A stretch of DNA of 54,066 nucleotides from contig CAZGRL010000019.1 in NCBI GenBank assembly GCA_964528155.1, positions 1-54,066 on the forward strand, written 5' to 3'. The stretch is from G001797105 sp964528155. Lineage in GTDB: Bacteria > Chloroflexota > Anaerolineae > Anaerolineales > E44-bin32. Both the position numbers and the translations under genes were made by a program. This document shows positions 48,564 to 54,066 of this stretch, in pieces (positions within the stretch are counted from its first letter, which is position 1; the number at the start of each line of letters is the position of its first letter). Below the pieces are notes generated by a model. That model had not been told where the DNA came from. It ran no database searches and saw nothing but the letters and a program-made list of their open reading frames with translations.

Positions 48564-49793
48564 TCAGGCCGCCGGAATCAGGTTCAGTTGGTGGGGAGGT
48601 CTGTGGCCATCGAGCAGAATGAATGGTGAAGCCCGATTGGTCTGGATGCCGAGCCTCCTCAGATCCGTCAGGTCCCGCAGATGGCTCTCGCGTCGCGCCT
48701 GTAGAATCGCCCGGGCCGCCTTGGGACCGATCCCGGGTACTCGCAGAAGCTCCAACCGATCGGCCAGGTTGAGATCCACGGGAGCGTGACGTAGGGTAGT
48801 CTCGGCGTAGGCCCGTTTGGGATCGACATCGAGCGGAAGCAGGCCCGAACTCCCGAACGGCATATCCTCGAGATCGAACCCGTAGTCTCGGAGCAAGTAG
48901 GAAGCCTCGTACAGCCGCTGCTGTCGTACCGGATCCTCCGCCGGGTGGTTCTCCAGCGGGGTCTTCTCGACCGGCGTGAAAGCCTCAAAGTAGGCCCTCG
49001 AGAGCCCAACCGAATGGAAGAGGTGGGAGACCGTGTCGAGGATCTCGAGATCGCTTTCCCCTGCGGCGCCAACGACGAACTGGGTGCTTGTCGACGGCCA
49101 ACGGCCTCGCCAGCCCTGATTTGACGGAAGCGTCCTTCGGATCTCTTCCACCCAACGTAGCGGCTCGAGAAGCTCTTTGCCAAACTCCTTCTGCGGAGCC
49201 AGCAGTCTCAACCGCCCTGCATTGGGCGCCTCAAGATTGACTGAGACCCGATCGGCCAGGGACATGGCCTGAAGCACCTGACCGCGTTCAGCGCCGGGCA
49301 TGATCTTCAAGTGCAGGTAACCGCGGTAGCCCAGCCGGCGTCGCAAGATCTCCGCTGAATCGAGCAGCTTGTTCTGGGTGTTTGCCCCGCCAGCGAAGAT
49401 CCCGGTCGACAGGAAGATCCCATCAGCCGTCCCACTCTGGTAGATCGCGTGGAACGTCCTGGCCAGTTCTTCGGGCTTGAATGTAAGCCTGCGGAAATCT
49501 CTGCGCGCACGGAAGGGACAGTACAGGCAATCTCGCTCACAAGCTGTGGTGAGCATCGCCTTGATCAATGGGACGCGCCGCCCGCCCGGCATTGCGACCA
49601 TATGGATCGGGATCTCGTGGTTCCGGATGGTGAGGCGGGCATTCATCGGGTCGGGGCCAAACCGGTTCCGAAGCTCGGCCGGGGTGTAGCCGCATGCCTG
49701 TCGACGACGGGGACTCTCGCCTCCGGCGCCACCATCGGAACTTTCAAGGATGGTCTGTTCTGAGACCAGGGCCAGCTTCTCGAATGCGTCCAT
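48564..49793 (-). CDS. putative DNA modification/repair radical SAM protein with helix-hairpin-helix
   Basis: A 409-residue protein resembling the radical SAM family annotated as putative DNA modification/repair protein. The cluster motif is CERDCLYC in LTTACERDCLYCPFRARRD, followed by GIFLSTGIFAGGANTQNKLL, HLKIMPGAERGQVLQAMSLA and VSVNLEAPNAGRLRLLAPQK. The C-terminal HhH motif is LLRVPGIGPKAARAILQARR, typical of DNA binding. The role is not proven. ATG 49793 is used, with an extended -10 and -35 whose start point falls on it, so the message is leaderless. Confidence 0.85.
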   Translation of the reverse strand: MDAFEKLALVSEQTILESSDGGAGGESPRRRQACGYTPAELRNRFGPDPMNARLTIRNHEIPIHMVAMPGGRRVPLIKAMLTTACERDCLYCPFRARRDFRRLTFKPEELARTFHAIYQSGTADGIFLSTGIFAGGANTQNKLLDSAEILRRRLGYRGYLHLKIMPGAERGQVLQAMSLADRVSVNLEAPNAGRLRLLAPQKEFGKELLEPLRWVEEIRRTLPSNQGWRGRWPSTSTQFVVGAAGESDLEILDTVSHLFHSVGLSRAYFEAFTPVEKTPLENHPAEDPVRQQRLYEASYLLRDYGFDLEDMPFGSSGLLPLDVDPKRAYAETTLRHAPVDLNLADRLELLRVPGIGPKAARAILQARRESHLRDLTDLRRLGIQTNRASPFILLDGHRPPHQLNLIPAA

Positions 49794-49800
49794 CTCCACA

Positions 49801-49829
49801 AGAATAGCACAAATGTTCTCTCCCGGCAA
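49801..49829 (-). promoter_or_regulatory. promoter of the DNA-repair radical SAM gene
   Basis: TTGCCG (49829-49824), 17-bp spacer, extended -10 TGC-TATTCT (-10 hexamer 49806-49801). The start point would be at the ATG 49793. The rest of the 319-nt gap to the response regulator gene (49830-50112) shows no gene. Confidence 0.6.
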
Positions 49830-50112
49830 CGTGAGGGTGGCCCATGGGTGTGTCCCGATGTGGGAGGCGTTCCGCCAGCCTGGAATCCATCGTGATTGAC
49901 CCGGTAGGTCGCGCCTTCCCGGATCTGACCAGGGCCACATCGAGACCGGAATGATGACCCTTCACGTAACGGCCCTGTAAGGATTGTTCGAGATAGTGGG
50001 TCTGCATGACGGGGAGGGGCGGGCTGCTTCGGGCAGGGGGTGCCTGTCCGGTCGGCCGATCGGGTACGATAGTACGCAGCGCTTGTGAGCTGCCGGTTTC
50101 AACGCGAGAGAG

Positions 50113-50835
50113 ATGCTACGAACCTTGATGACAGCCTCAGCACACACACGTAAGAGCGAACGGATCCTGGTTGTGGACGACGAAGCTACCATTCGGGAAG
50201 TCGTCCGACGCTACCTGGAGCGGGACGGATTCGAAGTCCTTGAAGCGGGCGATGGAGGAGCAGCGCTGTCGGCGATCGAGGACATGGAGCCCGATCTGAT
50301 CATCCTCGATCTCATGCTGCCCGGTCAAGACGGACTGACCCTCACTCGTCGCCTGCGGGAGTACAGTACGGTCCCCGTCATCATGCTCACTGCCAAAGGG
50401 GCGGTCGAAGACCGGATCGAGGGTCTCGAACAAGGCGCTGACGATTACGTCGTGAAGCCGTTCGATCCGAAAGAGCTCGCCAGCCGAGTTCGGGCCGTCC
50501 TGCGCCGTTCGAAGGATGACGCAGCATTGCCAGGGCAGATCGTTGAACTCGCCGACATCCATCTCGATCCGAATGCGCGGACCGTCGAGGTGAGAGGTGA
50601 TCCCATCGCATTGACGGCCAAGGAGTTCGACCTGCTCTGGTTTTTCATGCGACACGCGCGCCAGGTGTTCTCGAGAGCGCAAGTGCTGGATCATGTTTGG
50701 GGCTACGACTTCTACGGAGATCCGTCGACGGTGACCGTACACATCCGTCGATTGCGCGAGAAGATCGAGCGAGATCCGTCTCACCCTATGTTGTTGCAGA
50801 CGGTCTGGGGCGTTGGATACAGGTTTGAGGCTTGA
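50113..50835 (+). CDS. OmpR/PhoB-family response regulator
   Basis: A 240-residue response regulator. The receiver domain begins ERILVVDDEATIREVVRRYL, has the phosphorylated Asp66 in LIILDLMLPGQDGLT, the Thr in VIMLTAKG and the Lys in ADDYVVKPFDPKELASR. The C-terminal winged helix shows ALTAKEFDLLWFFMRHARQV, WGYDFYGDPSTVTVHIRRLR and TVWGVGYRF. ATG 50113 or 50128 starts it. The histidine kinase follows after 1 nt, so it is a classical two-component pair; the regulon is unknown. Confidence 0.93.
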   Translation: MLRTLMTASAHTRKSERILVVDDEATIREVVRRYLERDGFEVLEAGDGGAALSAIEDMEPDLIILDLMLPGQDGLTLTRRLREYSTVPVIMLTAKGAVEDRIEGLEQGADDYVVKPFDPKELASRVRAVLRRSKDDAALPGQIVELADIHLDPNARTVEVRGDPIALTAKEFDLLWFFMRHARQVFSRAQVLDHVWGYDFYGDPSTVTVHIRRLREKIERDPSHPMLLQTVWGVGYRFEA

Positions 50836-50836
50836 T

Positions 50837-52111
50837 ATGCGGTCCGCATCCCCTCGGGCTGGATTGTTCATCGCCGGGATTTTCATCGCTCTTGCGGCGA
50901 CGATCGTGCTTGTGGCGATGGTCATGCGGCCTCCGGCGAGCGACCTGCTCCACCTGGTCGTGATATTCGTCGTAAGCGCCGGGATTTCGGCTGTTGTGGG
51001 TTTCGTCGCCCAGCGTCTGGGTTGGTGGCGAAGTTTCCCAAGCCTGCGGAGCTCGCTCACCATGGGCTATGTGATTGCCGCCGGATTGACCATGATCAAC
51101 GTCTGGCTGGCCGCCCGGTTGATGTTCCTCAGCCCACACGATCTGACGCTGGCCAGCCTGCTGCTGTTCTTCGCCGGCGGCATCTCGGTTTCGTTCGGGT
51201 TCCTCGTGTCGAATGCGATTACACACGCCCTCGGCTCGCTGGTCGTCGCGGCCTCTGATTTGAGTGAGGGAGACTTTGCGGTTCGGGTGCCGGTTGAAGG
51301 GCATGATGAGGTCGCCCAACTCGGCCTGGCTTTCAATGCGATGGCTGAACGTCTGCAGAAGGCTGACGAAGAGGCCCGCCGGCTCGACTCCGCCAGACGG
51401 GACTTCGTCGCCTGGGCTTCGCACGATTTGCGCACGCCGCTCTCGTCGTTGATGGTGATGATCCAGGCGATCGATGATGGTGTGGTGAGCGACCCGACGA
51501 CGGTCAGTCGCTACCTGAGACAGAGCCGAGCCGAGATCCAACGAATGGGCGAACTGATCGATGCCCTCTTTCAATTGTCGAAGCTTGATACCGGCCAACT
51601 CGCTCTACAGATGGAGCCGAGCTCACTCTCCGATCTGATCTCGGACACACTGGAGGCCTTCGGGGCCCGTGCCCGAGCTCAAGGGATATCCCTGAGCGGA
51701 ACCGTCGGTGATGATCTGGATCCTGTGTGGATGTCGCCTCAGGAGATCGGACGAGTCCTTCAGAATCTGCTGGATAACGCTTTGCGCTACACACCGGCGG
51801 GAGGCCAGGTTCGGGTCCAGGCGGAATGCGATGGGGCGAGCGTGGTGGTGTCGGTGGCGGACAACGGGGTGGGCATCCAGGCGGAGGATCTTCCACATGT
51901 TTTCGATCGTTTCTTCCGCGGCGAGCATAGCCGGTCGAGCGAAGGATTCGACCGAGGCGGGGCCGGCCTGGGTCTGGCCATCGCCAAGGGGATGGTCGAA
52001 GCGCATGGGGGGATGATCTGGGCCGAGAGTTCCCCAGGTGAGGGGACGACATTTCGCTTTCGGATGGATCGCATGCCGGGCGCTCGCGGTGAGCCTGCGC
52101 CCGCTGCGTGA
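50837..52111 (+). CDS. sensor histidine kinase
   Basis: A 424-residue membrane kinase. Four hydrophobic helices lie in residues 10-135 with only short loops outside, so there is no large periplasmic sensor and it may sense the membrane itself. A HAMP domain (about 137-185, VVAASDLSEGDFAVRVPVEG) leads to the H-box FVAWASHDLRTPLSSLMVMI, then N-box LQNLLDNALRYTPAGGQVRV, and the G boxes VADNGVGIQ and GGAGLGLAIAKGMVEAHGG. ATG 50837 has GAGG upstream. It controls the response regulator before it and sits directly before a molybdoenzyme gene. Confidence 0.93.
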   Translation: MRSASPRAGLFIAGIFIALAATIVLVAMVMRPPASDLLHLVVIFVVSAGISAVVGFVAQRLGWWRSFPSLRSSLTMGYVIAAGLTMINVWLAARLMFLSPHDLTLASLLLFFAGGISVSFGFLVSNAITHALGSLVVAASDLSEGDFAVRVPVEGHDEVAQLGLAFNAMAERLQKADEEARRLDSARRDFVAWASHDLRTPLSSLMVMIQAIDDGVVSDPTTVSRYLRQSRAEIQRMGELIDALFQLSKLDTGQLALQMEPSSLSDLISDTLEAFGARARAQGISLSGTVGDDLDPVWMSPQEIGRVLQNLLDNALRYTPAGGQVRVQAECDGASVVVSVADNGVGIQAEDLPHVFDRFFRGEHSRSSEGFDRGGAGLGLAIAKGMVEAHGGMIWAESSPGEGTTFRFRMDRMPGARGEPAPAA

Positions 52112-52126
52112 ATTGCAGCGGAGAGG

Positions 52127-53776
52127 ATGGTGTTCGATATGGATGAACCGAAACCGATGATGAAGATGGAGGGCAAGGGGCCGGGGATCTGGATAGGCGC
52201 GCTGTTGGGGGCGCTGACGAGCCTGCCGGTCATGGGTGTGAGCTTTCTCGCCGAACGACTGCTCCAGGTTCCTTTTGTCCCATTTGATGTCTTCGATTGG
52301 ATGGCACGGATCCTTCCCGGCCAGATCATCACAACGACGATCGACCTGATGGTTGCCGTCATTCGTGGCCTGAACCTCGGCCCGACGGCGTCCACCGCCA
52401 AATTGGCCGAGCAAGCGCAGGCGATCGCCATCTTTGTCGTCACAGGTGCGGTGCTGGGAGCCGCGCTGGCCGCGTACGGGCGTGTGTCTGAGAATTCGAC
52501 ACGCGCAGGGTTGATCGCCGGCGGGATTCTGCTCATCGGGATGATTCCGGTCGAACTGACATTGGGCTTCCCCCAGGCGGGGCCGCTGCTCAGCCTGGTC
52601 TGGCTGGCCATCTTGTTCGGCGCGTGGGGCGTCATCCTGGTTAGATTGAATGCCAGGGCAAGGCCGGCCCTCCAAGAAGGCCAGGAACCCTCGATGTCCC
52701 GGCGCCAGTTTCTCTATCTTGTCGGGGGAGGAACGATCGTCGTGACGGTTGGATCGGTCGGGCTAGCTTCCCTGCTGGAGTCGGCCGAAACGGGGGGCCA
52801 GCCGACGGGCGCTTTGCCCACACCGGATGTGGCCGATACCACCGGTCCGGCGGCATCGCCGCCGGAAAGTGTGTTGGCAGACCGGATCATGCCGGCGGCT
52901 GGAACGCGCGAAGAGCTGACCTCGAACGAAGACTTCTATCGGATCGACATCAACACCCGTCCGCCGGAGGTGAACGGTGATGAGTGGACCCTGCAGATCG
53001 ACGGGATGGTCGAGAACCCACTCGCGTTGACCGTGGACGATCTGCGCGCGTTCCCCGCGTTCAGTCAGGTGATCACGCTGGAGTGCATCTCGAACCCGGT
53101 CGGCGGAGATCTGATCAGCACGGCCCGTTGGACCGGAGCGCGGTTGAAGGACGTCCTTGATCAAGCCGGGATGCTCCCGTCGGCGACCGAAGCCTACGTG
53201 ACCGCAGCCGATGGCTTCTACGAAAGCATCGTCATGTCAGACATCATGGATCCTCGGACCCTGCTGGTCTACGACATGAACGGCGTTCCACTGCCGCAAG
53301 GTCACGGGTTCCCGCTGCGTGTGTATATCCCCAACCGTCACGGCATGAAGCAACCCAAGTGGATCGAGCACATCGAAGTGATCGACCGCCATGGACCCGG
53401 CTACTGGGTGGATCGAGGTTGGGATGCCCAGGCGATCGTGCACACGACATCCGTGGTGGATGCCGCTGACACTGCGATGGCGGAAAGCGGGAGTGAGACT
53501 ATTCCCGTCGGCGGCATCGCCTACGCTGGTGCGCGCGGCATCAGCAAGGTCGAGGTTCAAATTGATGATGGCCCGTGGACGGAGGCCGAGCTGCGGACGC
53601 CGGCTCTGAGCCCCTTGAGCTGGGTCCAATGGCGCTACGATTGGCCGTACACCAGCGGCCGTCACTCGATCCAGGTCCGCGCCTACGACGGAAACGGACA
53701 GTTGCAGGTGACTGAGCGACACCCACCCAGCCCGAGCGGCGCAACCGGGATCGACAGCCTGATCGTCAACGTGTAG
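52127..53776 (+). CDS. sulfite-oxidase-family molybdopterin oxidoreductase with N-terminal membrane domain
   Basis: A 549-residue protein. Residues 1-180 have about four membrane helices (WIGALLGALTSLPVMGVSFL; LLSLVWLAILFGAWGVILVR). A second export-like segment SRRQFLYLVGGGTIVVTVG follows near residue 190, with twin arginines. Then comes the SUOX Mo-binding domain: RIDINTRPPEVNGDEWTLQI, the Mo-ligating Cys in VITLECISNPVGGDLI, RVYIPNRHGMKQPKWIEHIE, and a C-terminal Ig-like dimerisation domain. Such membrane-anchored enzymes act outside the cytoplasmic face on sulfite or oxidised sulfur/methionine compounds; the substrate is not decided. Adjacent to a two-component pair. Confidence 0.88.
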   Translation: MVFDMDEPKPMMKMEGKGPGIWIGALLGALTSLPVMGVSFLAERLLQVPFVPFDVFDWMARILPGQIITTTIDLMVAVIRGLNLGPTASTAKLAEQAQAIAIFVVTGAVLGAALAAYGRVSENSTRAGLIAGGILLIGMIPVELTLGFPQAGPLLSLVWLAILFGAWGVILVRLNARARPALQEGQEPSMSRRQFLYLVGGGTIVVTVGSVGLASLLESAETGGQPTGALPTPDVADTTGPAASPPESVLADRIMPAAGTREELTSNEDFYRIDINTRPPEVNGDEWTLQIDGMVENPLALTVDDLRAFPAFSQVITLECISNPVGGDLISTARWTGARLKDVLDQAGMLPSATEAYVTAADGFYESIVMSDIMDPRTLLVYDMNGVPLPQGHGFPLRVYIPNRHGMKQPKWIEHIEVIDRHGPGYWVDRGWDAQAIVHTTSVVDAADTAMAESGSETIPVGGIAYAGARGISKVEVQIDDGPWTEAELRTPALSPLSWVQWRYDWPYTSGRHSIQVRAYDGNGQLQVTERHPPSPSGATGIDSLIVNV

Positions 53777-53797
53777 TCGGATTCAGTGAGGAGATCA

Positions 53798-54066
53798 ATG
53801 GTGAGGTGGTATAGACGGAACCTGGTATGGCCCCTCATGTGTGTCGTTCTGGCGGCCTGCGCGACTGGCGGCCAGAACCTGATGGAGGAGCCAACCCCGG
53901 CGGTAAGCGAAGATGGTGGAGCAGGTCAAGTTGAGGCGGCGATGGAAATCAGCTCGACGAAGTTGAAGGACCTCGGGCCGGCGCCCGAGTTGACAAACGA
54001 GGTATGGCTGAACTCAGATCAGCCGTTGAGGCTGGAGGATTTGCGCGGCAAGGTCGTGCTGCTGGT
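53798..54066 (+). CDS. thioredoxin-like lipoprotein (truncated by window end)
   Basis: The first 89 residues of a lipoprotein: signal with lipidation at AAC of VVLAACATGG, an acidic linker, then LGPAPELTNEVWLNSDQPLR and LEDLRGKVVLL, the usual entry of a TlpA/ResA thioredoxin domain. The active-site Cys pair would lie beyond the window. GAGGAG is five bases before ATG 53798. It follows the molybdoenzyme by 21 nt and is probably in the same operon. Confidence 0.7.
   Translation, partial: MVRWYRRNLVWPLMCVVLAACATGGQNLMEEPTPAVSEDGGAGQVEAAMEISSTKLKDLGPAPELTNEVWLNSDQPLRLEDLRGKVVLL

Noticed and set aside
49744..50007. Minus-strand frame upstream of the repair radical SAM gene
   Set aside because: It overlaps the start of that gene in another frame and encodes nothing recognisable.

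Overview
The window is a GC-rich bacterial chromosome fragment (two scaffolded contigs joined by a run of ten Ns at 28471-28480). Gene content fits an uncultured Chloroflexota bacterium, most likely Anaerolineae: C39 peptidase-TPR and SLH-anchored surface proteins, a DUF1501/DUF1800 pair, an F420-type nitroreductase, a T-box in front of thrS, a multi-subunit 2-oxoacid dehydrogenase, and a UbiA/UbiE/UbiX/UbiD set as used in quinone synthesis. There are no phage, transposase or CRISPR signatures. The lineage is inferred from gene content, not from a marker-gene comparison.

Layout. 1-9.6 kb: a DsrE-like protein, a minus-strand group (small membrane protein, deazaflavin-dependent nitroreductase, DUF3786), P5C dehydrogenase (rocA) with a strong promoter and a ~355-nt leader, a phosphatase-like protein lacking its catalytic Cys, DUF429, a membrane protein fused to an endonuclease/exonuclease/phosphatase domain, an alpha/beta hydrolase and a low-GC Imm5-like protein. 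9.7-16.7 kb: membrane-anchored DsbA-like oxidoreductase, tRNA-Val directly followed by a threonine T-box and thrS, an L,D-transpeptidase, an N-formylglutamate-amidohydrolase-like SLH protein and a small CxxC protein. 16.8-24.7 kb: a membrane FeS oxidoreductase and E1alpha-E1beta-E2-E3 of a 2-oxoacid dehydrogenase. 24.9-31.5 kb: a trypsin-like protease with a free-standing copy of its N-terminal domain, an aminotransferase, a methyltransferase, the scaffold gap, and DUF1501/DUF1800. 31.5-34.4 kb: an ECF sigma/anti-sigma operon with two related membrane proteins, and a PNPOx-like protein. 34.8-43 kb: an apparent operon ubiA - ABC importer (lipoprotein, ATPase, permease) - ubiE - ubiX, then an MscS-type channel and ubiD. 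43.1-54 kb: glutaredoxin/zwf, C39-TPR protein, ferritin, two radical SAM enzymes, a PhoB/PhoR-like two-component pair, a sulfite-oxidase-family molybdoenzyme and the start of a thioredoxin-like lipoprotein.

The intergenic DNA is unusually structured. Two repeat classes recur: (i) degenerate short-word arrays (GACGAT/GGACGA-like, GCTGAT/TGCTTA-like, CACGTTT/CAAGCTTC-like words) and (ii) C-run/G-run hairpins, two of which are followed within 5-7 nt by a second, perfect 24-25-bp hairpin. Many predicted promoters are extended -10 boxes (TGN-TANNNT) with little or no -35, and several lie so close to the start codon that leaderless mRNAs are predicted. Three genes appear to lack a normal start codon (ACG at 9064, CTG or ATT at about 14589, none visible for the methyltransferase near the gap).

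The most interesting candidate system is the ABC importer embedded in the late quinone-pathway operon (34817-39591), which may import a quinone precursor; next come the protease with its stand-alone N-domain and the tRNA-Val/T-box/thrS co-transcript.
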